NCBI RefSeq assembly: GCF_022132145.1
Contig: NZ_JAJISP010000001.1
Coordinates: 1,488,001-1,552,000, forward strand
Direction: 5' to 3'
Source: Pseudomonas sp. MMS21 TM103
GTDB lineage: Bacteria > Pseudomonadota > Gammaproteobacteria > Pseudomonadales > Pseudomonadaceae
DNA: 64,000 nucleotides
Notes under the pieces: model-generated
The model's database searches: none
Told to the model about the DNA's origin: nothing
What the model saw: the letters and a program-made list of their open reading frames with translations, nothing else
Shown here: piece after piece, positions 9,526 to 20,667 of the stretch
Numbering within the stretch: the stretch's first letter is position 1
How the letters are laid out: every line of letters begins with the position of its first letter
Position numbers and translations under genes: made by a program

Positions 9526-9541
9526 TACACAACCCGTGCCA
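9526..9541 (-). promoter_or_regulatory. Sigma-54-like promoter for fhp
   Basis: Read on the minus strand: TGGCACGGGTTGTGTA. The -24 part (TGGCACG) is perfect; the -12 dinucleotide is GT rather than GC, ten bases after GG. It lies about 110 bp before the fhp ATG and 42 bp or more from the NorR boxes, the expected geometry for an enhancer-dependent promoter. Confidence 0.6.
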
Positions 9542-9582
9542 CTTTTATAGTTCAATAAATTCAATGACTTGCATGCGTTGCT

Positions 9583-9633
9583 GTCTTTATGACTGCAGAC
9601 AGATTAGAGTCCAAATGACACTCGGTAGTCTTT

Positions 9634-9638
<5 letters not shown>
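9583..9638. promoter_or_regulatory. Three NorR-type enhancer boxes (GT-N7-AC)
   Basis: Three 11-bp sites: GTCTTTATGAC at 9583-9593, GTCCAAATGAC at 9609-9619 and an exact second copy GTCTTTATGAC at 9628-9638. All fit the GT-N7-AC consensus known for NorR, which also uses three sites upstream of norVW in E. coli. The third copy overlaps the ATG (9634) of the regulator gene, so occupancy could also limit its own expression. Confidence 0.85.
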
Positions 9639-11184
<1,546 letters not shown>

Positions 11185-11237
11185 TCCGCTCGCGAACCAG
11201 GCGCCGGCCTGGGCGTCCGGCACATCCGCAACAGGCC

Positions 11238-11279
11238 TTGATTTAGGTCAATACCGTTTGCCTGCACGGCCTCTAGCTT
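11238..11279 (+). promoter_or_regulatory. Anr/FNR-type box with candidate -10
   Basis: TTGATTTAGGTCAA at 11238-11251 matches TTGAT-N4-ATCAA at nine of ten fixed bases. TAGCTT at 11274-11279 sits where a -10 element should be for a class II site centred at about -41.5. Transcription would start near 11286 and run toward the small ORF at 11486 and possibly the ABC operon, implying low-oxygen induction. About 200 bp of leader (11286-11485) has no convincing gene. Confidence 0.6.
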
Positions 11280-11485
11280 GGAACAAGACCCCGCAGCCGG
11301 GGATGCCTGAAGCCGTTAGCGCATGGCGAATGCCCTCAGCTGCGCCCGCAATCTGTATGCGCAAGAGCTGCGCAGGCCGCGACGGCTGGTGCGCAGTCCG
11401 GATTTGCCCCATGCGGCGGGCAGGTTCGAAGCAAGGCCCGCGAGAGGCCGCCTGATCAAACCGTCCGCATGGCGAGAGGGACATC

Positions 11486-11764
11486 ATGAGCAGCAAGCAG
11501 AGCCTGCGTCTGCCAATCGATCTGGCCAAGCGCCTGAATGCTTACCTGCGTGCGGCCAGTGCGCAGGCTGCCCGAGGCCGACTCGACCCGGCGCCCAGCG
11601 ATCGGCAGCGCCGCCGTGAGGCGTTCGAGCGCCTGCTGGCGTTGATTGAGCCGAACGCCGAGACCTGGCCGCTCGAAGACTCGCCCCCTGAGCGCGACGA
11701 AGATTCCCGCAGGGCACCGACTCCGGCGCAAGAGCCACAGCGCGACAACTGCCGCTGCAGGTGA
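11486..11764 (+). CDS. Small hydrophilic protein, unknown function
   Basis: 92-aa ORF with a GAGAGGG ribosome-binding site 5-6 bases before the ATG. The first half looks like an amphipathic helix-rich segment (LRLPIDLAKRLNAYLRAAS, residues 6-24); the tail is charged and Pro-rich and ends CRCR. It is downstream of the Anr-type promoter and about 100 bp before the ABC transporter genes. I do not recognise the family. The good Shine-Dalgarno and compositional shift favour a real gene, but short GC-rich ORFs are common by chance here. Confidence 0.45.
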   Translation: MSSKQSLRLPIDLAKRLNAYLRAASAQAARGRLDPAPSDRQRRREAFERLLALIEPNAETWPLEDSPPERDEDSRRAPTPAQEPQRDNCRCR

Positions 11765-11861
11765 CGGTGGCTTTGCTTTACTGAGAGAGGCGTCGCCCTT
11801 GTCCGGCCGGGTTGCGGGGAGGTACTGGCGGCACTAACCCCCGCGCTCAGGTGGCAGACAG

Positions 11862-12524
11862 ATGCTGAAAGTCCAGGGCTTGTGCAAGAGCTATGCGACG
11901 CCCCAGGGGGCGCTGGCGGTGTTGCGCGGCATCGACCTGGAGCTGGCGGCGGGCGAGAGCCTGGCCCTGATGGGCGAGTCCGGCAGCGGCAAGAGCACCC
12001 TGCTGCACCTGTTGGCCGGGCTGGATCGGGCCGACGCCGGGCGTATCGAGGTCGACGGCCGCGTGCTGGACGACCTCCGTGAGGGGCAACTGGCGGCCTG
12101 GCGGCGCAGCGGTATCGGCCTGGTGTTCCAGCAATTCAACCTGATCGCCTGCCTGCGCGTCGCCGACAACCTAGCCTTCCAGGCGCGCCTGGCCGGCCGC
12201 CATGACCCGCACTGGCAGGCCGAACTGGTCGAGCGTCTCGGTCTGGCGGCCCTGCTTGGACGCTACCCCGAACAGCTCTCGGTCGGCCAGCAGCAGCGGG
12301 TCGCGCTGGGCCGGGCGCTGGCGGTCAGGCCGCCGCTGCTGCTGGCCGACGAGCCCACCGGCAGCCTGGATGAACGCAGCGCCGACGAGGTGCTGACGCT
12401 GCTGCTGGAGCTGCTCGCCGGCAGCCCGACCAGCCTGCTGATGGTCACCCACAGCGCCAGCCTGGCGGCGCGCCTGCAAGGTTGCCGGTGCCTGAAGGGC
12501 GGGCGCCTGCTGGAGACGGCCTGA
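11862..12524 (+). CDS. ABC transporter ATP-binding protein (LolD/MacB type)
   Basis: 220-aa ATPase with Walker A GESGSGKST (38-46), Q-loop FQQFN, signature LSVGQQQR and Walker B LLLADEPTGSLDE. The family normally pairs with FtsX-like permeases to move lipoproteins or peptides mechanically across or out of the inner membrane. The permease gene starts one base after its stop codon and a lipocalin-like lipoprotein gene follows, so the three form an operon. Substrate is unknown. Confidence 0.92.
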   Translation: MLKVQGLCKSYATPQGALAVLRGIDLELAAGESLALMGESGSGKSTLLHLLAGLDRADAGRIEVDGRVLDDLREGQLAAWRRSGIGLVFQQFNLIACLRVADNLAFQARLAGRHDPHWQAELVERLGLAALLGRYPEQLSVGQQQRVALGRALAVRPPLLLADEPTGSLDERSADEVLTLLLELLAGSPTSLLMVTHSASLAARLQGCRCLKGGRLLETA

Positions 12525-12525
12525 G

Positions 12526-15003
12526 ATGCGCCGCCTGTATTGGACCCTGAGTGCGCTGCTCAGCCACTGGCGGCGCCATCCGCTGCAGTTGTTCAGCGTG
12601 CTGGCCGGCCTGTGGCTGGCCACCAGTCTGTGGGCCGGGGTGCAGGCGCTGAACAGCCAGGCCCGCGACAGCTATGCCCGCGCCAGTCAGCTGCTCGGCG
12701 GCGCCGAGCGCTACAGCCTGGTCGCCCGCGATGGCGGCTGGATTGCCCAGCAGCATTTCGTCGAATTGCGCCGCGCCGGCTGGCCGGTTTCGCCTCTGCT
12801 GCAAGGGCGCCTGCGCCTGCAGGGGCCGCCCGAACAGCGCCTGCAACTGATCGGTATCGAGCCTTTGACCCTGCCGGCCGGTAGCGCGCTGGCCGGGCAA
12901 TCGCCCGAGCGCCTGGACCTGGCGGCTTTTCTCGGGCGGCCCGGGCGCAGCTGGATTGCCGCCGACACCCTGGCCGAGCTTGGCCTGCCCGCCGATGCGC
13001 AGCCGCTCAGCGCATCCGGCCAGCGCCTGCCGCCGCTGGCGGTGTGGCCGCAGTTGGCGCCCGGCGTGCTGCTGGTGGACATCGGCGTGGCCCAGCGCCT
13101 GCTCGACGCCCGCGGCCAGCTCTCGCGGTTGTTGCTGCCGGCCGCGTTCGCCCGCGCCGCGCCGCCGCTGCCGCCAGCGCTGGCCGCGCAGCTGGTGGTG
13201 CAGCGCGGTGACGAGGGGGCCGATCTGGGCCAGCTCACCGACAGCTTCCACCTCAACCTCAGCGCCCTCGGCCTGCTGGCCTTCGTCGTCGGCCTGTTCA
13301 TCGTCCACGCCGCCATCGGTCTGGCCTTGGAGCAGCGCCGGGTGGTGCTGCGCAACCTGCGCACCTGCGGGGTAAGTCTGCGTGGCCTGCTGGTCGCCCT
13401 GGTCGTGGAACTCGGCGTGCTGGCGCTGCTCGGCGCGGTTGCCGGCTTGCTCAGTGGCTATGCCGTGGCGGCCTGGCTGTTGCCGGATGTCGCCGCCAGC
13501 CTGCGCAGCCTGTATGGCGCCGAGGTGGCCGGGCGGCTCAGCCTGGCACCGCAGTGGTGGCTGGGCGGCCTGCTCGTTTGCCTGCTCGGGGCGTTGCTGG
13601 CGGGCGCCGGCAGCCTGCTGCGCGCCGCGCGTCTGCCGCTGCTGGCCCTGGCGCAGCCCGAAGCCTGGCAGCAGGCCCAGGCGCACTGGCTGCGCCGTCA
13701 GGGCTGGCTGGCGGCGCTGCTTGGCGGCGTGGCGCTGCTCGCACTGCTGTTCGGCGACAGCCTGACGGCCGGCTTCGTCCTGCTCGCCGCCTTGCTGCTG
13801 GGCGCGGCCCTGGCGTTGCCGGTGGGCCTGAGCCGTTTGCTCGAGGCCTGGCTGCGACACTGCCATGGGCCGCTGAGCCAGTGGTTCATCGCCGACAGCC
13901 GCCAGCAGCTGCCGAGCCTGGCGCTGGCCTTGATGGCCCTGTTGCTGGCGCTGGCGGCCAGCATCGGCGTCGGCAGCATGACCGCGGGCTTCCGGCAGAC
14001 CTTCAGTGGCTGGCTCGACCAGCGCCTGGCCGCCGAGCTCTACCTGAGTCCGGTCGACGCCAGCCAGGCCTCGGCCATCGAGGCCTGGTTGCGCGAACAG
14101 CCGCAGGTGCGGGCGCTGCTGCCGAGCTGGCGGGTGGAGTTGCCCCTGCAGGGCTGGCCGGTTCAACTGACCGGCATCCGCACGCAGGCGTACTACCGCG
14201 AGCACTGGCCGCTGCTCAGCGCCAGCGCCGGGGCCTGGGAGCGCCTGGAGCGGCAGCAGGGCCTGATGCTCAGCGAACAACTGGCGCGGCGCCTGGATCT
14301 GCACCTGGGCGAGCGCCTGCGCCTGCCCACCCCGAGTGGCGCCTGGGAGCTGGAGGTGCTCGGCATCTATGCCGACTACGGCAATCCCAGGGGGCATCTG
14401 CTGGTCGATGCGACGGGCCTGCTACGCCACTGGCCGGGCCTGGCCCCGCGCAGTTTCAGCCTGCGTCTGCCGGCCGCGGAGGTGCCCGCAATGATCCAGG
14501 CGCTGCAGACGCGCTTTGCCCTGGACGACAGCCGCCTGATCGACCAGGCCGCGCTCAAGGCCTGGTCGAGCCGGGTATTCGAGCGCACCTTCGCCGCCAC
14601 CGCCGCGCTCAACAGCCTGACCCTGGGCGTGGCCGGGCTGGCGCTGCTGATCAGTTTGCTGACCCTCGGCCAGACCCGCCTGAGCCAGCTGGCGCCGCTC
14701 TGGGCGCTGGGCGTCGGCCGTACGCGCCTGGCCTGGCTGAGCCTCGCCCAGACCCTGTTGCTGGCCGTGCTCACCCTGCTCCTGGCGCTGCCGCTGGGCC
14801 TGTTGCTGGCCTGGTGCCTGGTCGCGGTGATCAACGTGCAGGCCTTCGGTTGGCGCCTGCCGCTGCAGGTATTCCCCGGCCAGCTTGTGCACCTGTTCGG
14901 CCTGGCGCTGCTCGCCACCCTGCTGGCCAGCGCCTGGCCGCTCTGGCAACTCGGCCGCAGCACCCCGGCGGCCCTGTTGCGCAGCTTCGCCGGGGAGCGC
15001 TAG
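12526..15003 (+). CDS. FtsX-family ABC permease (large, two-domain)
   Basis: 825-aa inner-membrane permease. An N-terminal membrane anchor (about residues 20-40) is followed by a periplasmic region, then membrane bundles around 245-400, a central stretch with hydrophobic helices, another periplasmic domain (about 500-670) and a terminal three-helix FtsX bundle (about 690-820). The duplicated FtsX layout resembles YbbP-type permeases of the MacB superfamily. It is translationally coupled to the ATPase. The frame is Leu/Ala-rich and gives many spurious antisense ORFs. Confidence 0.9.
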   Translation: MRRLYWTLSALLSHWRRHPLQLFSVLAGLWLATSLWAGVQALNSQARDSYARASQLLGGAERYSLVARDGGWIAQQHFVELRRAGWPVSPLLQGRLRLQGPPEQRLQLIGIEPLTLPAGSALAGQSPERLDLAAFLGRPGRSWIAADTLAELGLPADAQPLSASGQRLPPLAVWPQLAPGVLLVDIGVAQRLLDARGQLSRLLLPAAFARAAPPLPPALAAQLVVQRGDEGADLGQLTDSFHLNLSALGLLAFVVGLFIVHAAIGLALEQRRVVLRNLRTCGVSLRGLLVALVVELGVLALLGAVAGLLSGYAVAAWLLPDVAASLRSLYGAEVAGRLSLAPQWWLGGLLVCLLGALLAGAGSLLRAARLPLLALAQPEAWQQAQAHWLRRQGWLAALLGGVALLALLFGDSLTAGFVLLAALLLGAALALPVGLSRLLEAWLRHCHGPLSQWFIADSRQQLPSLALALMALLLALAASIGVGSMTAGFRQTFSGWLDQRLAAELYLSPVDASQASAIEAWLREQPQVRALLPSWRVELPLQGWPVQLTGIRTQAYYREHWPLLSASAGAWERLERQQGLMLSEQLARRLDLHLGERLRLPTPSGAWELEVLGIYADYGNPRGHLLVDATGLLRHWPGLAPRSFSLRLPAAEVPAMIQALQTRFALDDSRLIDQAALKAWSSRVFERTFAATAALNSLTLGVAGLALLISLLTLGQTRLSQLAPLWALGVGRTRLAWLSLAQTLLLAVLTLLLALPLGLLLAWCLVAVINVQAFGWRLPLQVFPGQLVHLFGLALLATLLASAWPLWQLGRSTPAALLRSFAGER

Positions 15004-15061
15004 CGGGCCGGCGGACAGGGGTTTGGCTGATGGCCCCGACAAAGCAATCGCAGCCGAGGAG

Positions 15062-16159
15062 ATGATGATCAACAGATTATTCGCCAGCATCCGCCTGGCC
15101 CTGTTCGTCGCCGGGCTGCTACTCGCCGCCTGCGACACCGAAACGCCGCCACCGACCAAGGGCTTCGCCGGGCTGGGCGGCACGGCGCAGGGCTTTGCCC
15201 GGGTCGAACCGGGGCGGGTGCTGGCGTTCCCGGCCGACCACGGCGCGCACCCGGACCACCGCATCGAGTGGTGGTACCTCACCGCCAACCTGGAGGACGC
15301 TCAGGGCCGCACCTGGGGCGTGCAGTGGACGTTGTTTCGCACCGCCCTGCAGCCCGGTTCGCACGAGACGGACTGGCGTAATCAGAACCTGTGGATGGGC
15401 CATGCCGCGCTGACGGGTGTGGATGGCCATCGCCATGCCGAGACCTTCGCCCGCGGCGGCATCGGTCAGGCCGGGGTGGTGGCCGCACCCTTGCACGCCT
15501 GGATCGACGACTGGCAGCTGCGTAGCCGCAGCCCGGCCAATGGCGGTCTGGGCGAGCTGCAGTTTCAGGCCCGCGGCGAGGGCTTCAGCTATCGCCTGCG
15601 CCTGACCAGCACACGTCCGCCGGTGCTGCAGGGCGCGCAGGGTTTCAGCCAGAAGTCCGACCGGGGTCAGGCCTCCTATTACTACAGCCAGCCGTTCTTT
15701 GAGGCCGAAGGCAGCCTGCTGGTGGACGGCCAGCGCCATGCGGTCAAGGGCCAGGCCTGGTTCGACCACGAATGGAGCAGCCAGCCGCTGGCGCCCGAGC
15801 AGCAGGGCTGGGACTGGTTCTCCCTGCATCTGCAGACGGGCGAGAAGCTGATGCTGTTCCAGTTGCGCCAGGCCGGCGGCGCGCATTACCGCGCCGGCAC
15901 CTGGATCGGTGCGGACGGCCAGGCCCAGCCGCTGAGCCAGGCGGACATCGAGATGGTGCCCGTGCGCTTCAGCCGCGTTGCCGGCCGGCGCCTGCCGACC
16001 GCCTGGCGCCTGCGCATCGCGGCCAAGGCGTTCGCCATCGACACCACGGCGCTGCAGGAGCAGGCCTGGATGGCCACCCGGTTTCCCTACTGGGAGGGAC
16101 CGATCCGATTCAGCGGCAGCCACCAGGGCGTTGGCTACCTGGAGATGACCGGCTATTGA
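15062..16159 (+). CDS. AttH/CrtC lipocalin-like outer lipoprotein
   Basis: 365-aa protein with a lipoprotein signal peptide: hydrophobic segment LALFVAGLLLAAC and acylated Cys at about residue 24. The mature part has the AttH/carotenoid 1,2-hydratase fold signatures HRIEWWYLTANL, GQAWFDHEWSS and GWDWFSLHL. It may start at the first or second of two adjacent ATGs (15062 or 15065). It is the third gene of the ABC operon, an arrangement seen in many proteobacteria, where the lipoprotein is thought to act on or bind a lipid-like substrate. It ends 13 bp before the end of convergent betA. Confidence 0.88.
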   Translation: MMINRLFASIRLALFVAGLLLAACDTETPPPTKGFAGLGGTAQGFARVEPGRVLAFPADHGAHPDHRIEWWYLTANLEDAQGRTWGVQWTLFRTALQPGSHETDWRNQNLWMGHAALTGVDGHRHAETFARGGIGQAGVVAAPLHAWIDDWQLRSRSPANGGLGELQFQARGEGFSYRLRLTSTRPPVLQGAQGFSQKSDRGQASYYYSQPFFEAEGSLLVDGQRHAVKGQAWFDHEWSSQPLAPEQQGWDWFSLHLQTGEKLMLFQLRQAGGAHYRAGTWIGADGQAQPLSQADIEMVPVRFSRVAGRRLPTAWRLRIAAKAFAIDTTALQEQAWMATRFPYWEGPIRFSGSHQGVGYLEMTGY

Positions 16160-16172
16160 GGGGCGCCCGTCT

Positions 16173-17858
16173 TCAGCTGCGCTGCGGAGTGTGGCGCACC
16201 GGTGCGCTGCCCGCCACGTAGTAGGGCGCAGTGCTGCGAGGCAGCGGCGTGCGGCCACGGATTTTGTCGGCGATCTTCTCGGCCATCATGATGGTCGGCG
16301 CGTTGAGGTTGCCGGTGGTGATCAACGGCATGATCGAGGCGTCGATCACCCGCAGACCCTGCATGCCATGCACGCGGCCCTGGCCGTCGACCACCGCCAT
16401 CTCATCGAAGCCCATCTTGCAGGAGCAGGACGGGTGGAAGGCGGTCTCGGCATGATCGCGGACGAAGGCATCCAGTTCGGCGTCGCTCTGCACCGCGGCG
16501 CCTGGGCTGAGTTCACGACCGCGGAAGGGGTCGAGTGCCGATTGGTTCATGATCTCGCGGGTGATGCGGATGCCGTCGCGGAACTCCTGCCAGTCCTGTG
16601 GGCTGGACATGTAGTTGAACAGGATGCTCGGGTGTTGGCGCGGGTCTTTCGACCTGGCCTGGACGCGCCCGCGGCTCGGTGAGCGCATGGAGCCGACATG
16701 GGCCTGGAAGCCGTGTTCCTTGACCGCGTTGCTGCCGTTGTAATTGATCGCCACCGGCAGGAAGTGGTACTGGATGTTCGGCCACTCGAAGTCGGCGCTG
16801 GTACGGATGAAGCCACCGGCCTCGAACTGGTTGCTGGCGCCGATGCCCTTGCCGAGAAACATCCACTCGGCGCCGATCTTCGGCTGGTTCCACCACTGCA
16901 GCGCCGGGTACAACGAAACCGGCTGCTTGCAGGCGTACTGCAGGTACATCTCCAAGTGGTCCTGAAGGTTCTCACCGACCCCGGGCAGCTCGTGTACCAG
17001 CGGGATGTCCAGCTCACGCAGCAGCGCGGCCGGGCCGACGCCCGAGCGCTGGAGGATCTGTGGCGAGGCAATGGCGCCGCTGCACAGCAGCACTTCGCGG
17101 CGCGCCTTGACGGTGGTCGGGGTAGTGCTGTCGCCCTGCAGGTAGTCGACGCCGATGGCGCGCTTGCCGCTGAACAGGATGCGGTCGGTCAGGGCGTGGG
17201 TGACGATGGTCAGGTTCGGCCGGCCCTTGGCCTGGTCGAGATAACCGCGCGCGGTACTGGCGCGCCGGCCCTTGGGGGTCACGGTACGGTCCATCGGGCC
17301 GAAGCCTTCCTGCTGGTAGCCGTTGAGGTCGTCGGTGCGCGGAAAGCCGGCCTGCACACCGGCCTCGACCATGGCGTGGAACAGCGGATTGTTGCCGGCC
17401 TTCGGCGTGCACACGCTGACCGGGCCATCGCCGCCGTGGTAGGCGTTGGCGCCGCTGTCGCGGCTCTCGGCCTTGCGGAAGTAGGGCAGGCAGTCCAGGT
17501 AGGTCCAGTCTTCCAGGCCCTTGTCCTTGGCCCAGCCGTCGTAGTCGAGGGCGTTGCCGCGGATGTAGCACATGCCGTTGATCAGCGAGGAGCCGCCCAG
17601 GCCCTTGCCGCGTCCGCATTCCATGCGGCGGTTGTTCATGAAGGGTTCCGGCTCGGTCTCGTAGGCCCAGTTGTAGCGCCGGCCCTGCAGCGGGAAGGCC
17701 AGGGCAGCGGGCATCTGGGTGCGGAAATCCTGGCGGTAGTCCGGGCCGCCGGCTTCCAGCAGCAGCACGCTGACGTCGGCATCCTCGGTCAGGCGGGTGG
17801 CCAGCACGTTACCGGCCGAGCCGGCGCCGATGATGATGTAGTCGAATTCTTGGGACAT
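16173..17858 (-). CDS. betA: Choline dehydrogenase
   Basis: 561-aa GMC-family flavoprotein oxidising choline to betaine aldehyde (and on to betaine) at the membrane. The N-terminal FAD motif is [19 protein letters not shown] signature 1 lies around [17 protein letters not shown], and the catalytic His is in [13 protein letters not shown]. The ATG at 17856-17858 puts the FAD motif at residue 8, typical for BetA. It is the last gene of betI-betB-betA, with 179 bp between it and betB occupied by a long inverted repeat. Confidence 0.96.
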   Translation of the reverse strand: MSQEFDYIIIGAGSAGNVLATRLTEDADVSVLLLEAGGPDYRQDFRTQMPAALAFPLQGRRYNWAYETEPEPFMNNRRMECGRGKGLGGSSLINGMCYIRGNALDYDGWAKDKGLEDWTYLDCLPYFRKAESRDSGANAYHGGDGPVSVCTPKAGNNPLFHAMVEAGVQAGFPRTDDLNGYQQEGFGPMDRTVTPKGRRASTARGYLDQAKGRPNLTIVTHALTDRILFSGKRAIGVDYLQGDSTTPTTVKARREVLLCSGAIASPQILQRSGVGPAALLRELDIPLVHELPGVGENLQDHLEMYLQYACKQPVSLYPALQWWNQPKIGAEWMFLGKGIGASNQFEAGGFIRTSADFEWPNIQYHFLPVAINYNGSNAVKEHGFQAHVGSMRSPSRGRVQARSKDPRQHPSILFNYMSSPQDWQEFRDGIRITREIMNQSALDPFRGRELSPGAAVQSDAELDAFVRDHAETAFHPSCSCKMGFDEMAVVDGQGRVHGMQGLRVIDASIMPLITTGNLNAPTIMMAEKIADKIRGRTPLPRSTAPYYVAGSAPVRHTPQRS

Positions 17859-17940
17859 GGGCGTTACCTGTAATGACGGGTCTGCGCTGCCCTTGGAAGG
17901 GCCAGGCGCTAGACCGGGCTGGGTCATGCAGCCGATCACC

Positions 17941-18035
17941 GCGCGGGGTGATCGCAATGGCGAACGGGTGGGTAACGCGGTGTTGCCTCGCCTGCGGCCA
18001 GGCAGTTTGCGCCGTTAACCCACCGATCACGCGCC
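17941..18035. repeat. Imperfect long inverted repeat between betB and betA
   Basis: Outer arms GGTGATCG (about 17947) and CGATCACGCGCC (about 18024) and inner arms GGTGGGTAAC (about 17967) and GTTAACCCACC (about 18014) can fold into one hairpin. The GGTGGGTTA/TAACCCACC core recurs at 37297-37324, so this is probably a dispersed intergenic repeat. It may attenuate or stabilise the betBA transcript. Confidence 0.6.
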
Positions 18036-18037
18036 GG

Positions 18038-19510
18038 TCAGAACACCGAGGCGTAGTCGCCCAGCTCGACCTGGACCGACTTGGTCCGGGTGTAATGCTC
18101 CAGGGTGCTCAGGCCATTCTCGCGGCCGACCCCGGACTGCTTGTAACCGCCCACCGGCATTTCCGCCGGCGACTCGCCCCAGGTATTGATCCAGCAAATA
18201 CCGGCTTCCAGCTGGTGGATCACCCGGTGCGCGCGCGCCAAATCACGGGTCACCACGCCAGCCGCAAGGCCGAAGTCGGTGTCGTTGGCACGGCGGATCA
18301 CTTCGTCTTCGCTGTCGTAGACCAGGATGCTCATGACCGGGCCGAAGATTTCTTCGCGCACGATGGTCATGCTGTCGGTGCAGTCGGTGAACACGGTGGG
18401 CGCGACATAGGCGCCCTTGGCGTATTCGCCGGCAGTGATGCGCTCGCCACCGGTCAACAGGCGCGCGCCTTCGCTGCGGCCCTTGGCGATGTAACCGAGC
18501 ACGCTCTCCATGTGGGCCAGGCTGACCAGCGGGCCGAAGTTGGTGTTGTCGTCCTGCGGGTTGCCCAGGCGAATGCGCTTGACCCGCTCCAGCACCTTGC
18601 TCTCGAAGCGTGCCTGCAGCATGCGCGGCACGAACACCCGGGTGCCGTTGGTGCAGACCTGGCCGGAGCTGTAGAAGTTGGCCATCACCGCGATGTCGGC
18701 GGCGCGGTCGAGGTCGGCGTCCTCGAAGATGATCAGCGGCGATTTGCCGCCCAGTTCCATGGTCACTTCCTTCAGCGAGGAGCTGGAGGCGCTGGCCATG
18801 ACCTTCTTGCCGGTGACGGTGCCGCCGGTGAAGGAAATCTTCTCGATGCCCGGGTGTTCGGTCAGCCACTGACCGACTTCACGGCCGCTGCCGGTGAGCA
18901 CGTTGAACACACCATCTGGCAGGCCGGCTTCGCTGTAGATCTCGGCCAGCTTGAGGGTGGTCAGCGAGGTGACTTCGCTGGGCTTGAAGATCATCGCGTT
19001 GCCCGCGGCCAGGGCCGGGGCGGATTTCCACAGGGCGATCTGGATCGGGTAGTTCCAGGCGCCAATGCCGGCGACCACGCCCAGCGGCTCGCGGCGGGTG
19101 TAGACGAAGGCGCTTTCGCGCAGGGGGATCTGCTGGCCTTCGATGGCGGGCACCAGGCCGGCGTAATACTCGAGCACGTCGGCACCGGTAACGATATCGA
19201 CGTAACGGGTTTCCGACAGCGGCTTGCCGGTGTCGAGGGTTTCCAGCTCGGCCAGCTCGTCGTTACGCGCCCGCAGGATGTCCACGGCCTTGCGCAGGAT
19301 GCGCGAGCGCTGCATGGCGGTCATCGCCGCCCAGACCTTCTGTCCGGCTGTGGCGCTGGCCACCGCGCGCTCGACGTCCGCCTGGCTGGCGCGCTGGACG
19401 TTGGCGAGCACTTCACCGTTGGCTGGATTGATGCTCTCGAAGGTGGCGCCGCTGGTCGAATCGACATAGCGACCACCGATATAGAGCTTCTGTTCGGCGA
19501 ATAGGGCCAT
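18038..19510 (-). CDS. betB: Betaine aldehyde dehydrogenase
   Basis: 490-aa NAD(P)-dependent aldehyde dehydrogenase making glycine betaine from betaine aldehyde. The catalytic Glu is in MELGGKSPL (about residue 252) and the catalytic Cys in [12 protein letters not shown] (about 286). The start at 19510 gives the usual [13 protein letters not shown] of Pseudomonas BetB. It lies between betI and betA, separated from betI by 330 bp that contain their own BetI-type operator. Confidence 0.96.
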   Translation of the reverse strand: MALFAEQKLYIGGRYVDSTSGATFESINPANGEVLANVQRASQADVERAVASATAGQKVWAAMTAMQRSRILRKAVDILRARNDELAELETLDTGKPLSETRYVDIVTGADVLEYYAGLVPAIEGQQIPLRESAFVYTRREPLGVVAGIGAWNYPIQIALWKSAPALAAGNAMIFKPSEVTSLTTLKLAEIYSEAGLPDGVFNVLTGSGREVGQWLTEHPGIEKISFTGGTVTGKKVMASASSSSLKEVTMELGGKSPLIIFEDADLDRAADIAVMANFYSSGQVCTNGTRVFVPRMLQARFESKVLERVKRIRLGNPQDDNTNFGPLVSLAHMESVLGYIAKGRSEGARLLTGGERITAGEYAKGAYVAPTVFTDCTDSMTIVREEIFGPVMSILVYDSEDEVIRRANDTDFGLAAGVVTRDLARAHRVIHQLEAGICWINTWGESPAEMPVGGYKQSGVGRENGLSTLEHYTRTKSVQVELGDYASVF

Positions 19511-19651
19511 GGTGGAATCCTCTCTTGTCTGTTGTCTTCGCAAGGCTGGCTGGCGGCTTCAGTGCGCCTTGGCCAGAGGGGTCGGCAGGTTCAGTGGCGC
19601 GCTCGGCGGCACTGTCCAGGCCGGAAGAGTGAAATCCAGCCTACGTGATTT

Positions 19652-19673
19652 TTATTGAACGATCAATCAATAA
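19652..19673. promoter_or_regulatory. BetI-type operator upstream of betB
   Basis: 22-bp inverted repeat with arms TTATTGA (19652-19658) and TCAATAA (19667-19673) and inner bases ACGATCAA. It shares ATTGAACGATCAA with the box upstream of betI. Placed 140 bp before the betB ATG, it suggests betBA has a choline-responsive promoter separate from that of betI. The remainder of the 19511-19840 gap shows no gene. Confidence 0.7.
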
Positions 19674-19840
19674 TAAATATCGAGAGCGACTCGTGCCGGT
19701 CTGGATGCGACAAGGGCGCTGGTGAGGCGGGGCAGAGTTTTGTGCAGGACGTGCGTGCGCCGGCCGAGTGTCCAGCGCCGACAGTGCGGGGGAATTAGCG
19801 AGTTTTTGATCGCGGCCGGATTGCCTGCGCCCGGGTGGGC

Positions 19841-20449
19841 TCAGGCGGCGTGGTGCTCGAGTTGCTTTTTGGCCAATTGCTGGTCGAGATAGTCATAGGC
19901 GATCTGGATCGCCTGTTCGGTGTCGAAGTCGCCACCGGACAGCGCGCCGCGCAGCCAGAGACCGTCGATCAGGGCGGCCAGGCCACGCGAGGCGGCGCGT
20001 GCCTGCTGCACGGGGAGGACGCGGCGGAACTGGCAGCACAGGTTGGAATCCAGGCGGTGATCGTTGACCCGCTGCAAGCGGCGCAAGGATGGCTGGTGCA
20101 TGCTGCTGGCCCAGAAGGCCAGCCAGGTCTTCATGGCCGGGCCGCTGACCTGGCTGGCATCGAAGTTGCTGTCGATGATCGCGCGCAGATGCGCGCGCGG
20201 GCTGTCGTCCTTGAGCGCCGCACGGCGAGCGCGCGAGGCTGTGCTCAGGGCCTGCATCAGGTGGCGCATGGTGGCGTCGAGCAGGCCGTTCTTGTCCTTG
20301 AAATAGTGGCTGATGATGCCATTGGAAACCCCTGCCAGCCGGGCAATATAGGCAATGCTGGCATCGCCCATACCGACCTGATCGACGGCTTCGAGGGTCG
20401 CCGCAATCAATTGCGAGCGGCGGATCGGTTGCATTCCGACCTTGGGCAT
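19841..20449 (-). CDS. betI: TetR-family choline-responsive repressor
   Basis: 202-aa TetR regulator with an N-terminal HTH (about residues 10-55; the DNA-reading helix includes [13 protein letters not shown]) and a C-terminal ligand domain. Sequence [15 protein letters not shown] is characteristic of BetI. Family members repress bet genes and release DNA when choline is present. A matching palindromic box lies 56 bp upstream of its start, implying autorepression. Confidence 0.94.
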   Translation of the reverse strand: MPKVGMQPIRRSQLIAATLEAVDQVGMGDASIAYIARLAGVSNGIISHYFKDKNGLLDATMRHLMQALSTASRARRAALKDDSPRAHLRAIIDSNFDASQVSGPAMKTWLAFWASSMHQPSLRRLQRVNDHRLDSNLCCQFRRVLPVQQARAASRGLAALIDGLWLRGALSGGDFDTEQAIQIAYDYLDQQLAKKQLEHHAA

Positions 20450-20504
20450 CGGTGTCTCCGTGGGCTGAAGTTTTGCTTGGGTGGGCCGCAGTCTAGGGCT
20501 ATTT

Positions 20505-20523
20505 TTATTGAACGATCAAATAA
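20505..20523. promoter_or_regulatory. BetI-type operator upstream of betI
   Basis: Arms TTATTGA (20505-20511) and TCAAATAA (20516-20523) around ACGA. The 14-base ATTGAACGATCAA core is identical to the betB-upstream box, pointing to the same binding protein. Confidence 0.75.
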
Positions 20524-20603
20524 TTATGCCGTTATACCCAAAGCTCGCCGCTGTGGCTGGGCGGATAGCAACCCCTCTGGGCGGATTGGCAGGGCTCCGT
20601 GCC

Positions 20604-20649
20604 GTGACAGCCGCGGGTTCTACTATTAGAATTTGATTAACATCAAATT
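20604..20649 (+). promoter_or_regulatory. Sigma-70 promoter with overlapping 20-bp palindrome
   Basis: -35 GTGACA (20604-20609), exactly 17 bases, -10 TAGAAT (20627-20632). A perfect inverted repeat AATTTGAT-TAAC-ATCAAATT (20630-20649) covers the end of the -10 and the predicted start site (about 20639), as expected for a repressor operator. The gene controlled, 18 bp on, encodes a ribbon-helix-helix protein, so autorepression is likely. The core also equals an FNR/Anr consensus. Confidence 0.7.
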
Positions 20650-20667
20650 TGAGCAATTGGCGATTTT

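Noticed and set aside
12445..14397. 650-codon minus-strand ORF opposite the ABC permease
   Set aside because: Gln/Ala/Arg-rich shadow; the plus strand encodes a normal FtsX permease.
20633..20646. FNR/Anr consensus as an activator site for the RHH gene
   Set aside because: It is centred on the predicted transcription start, not at -41.5, so activation is implausible; repression or an RHH operator is more likely.
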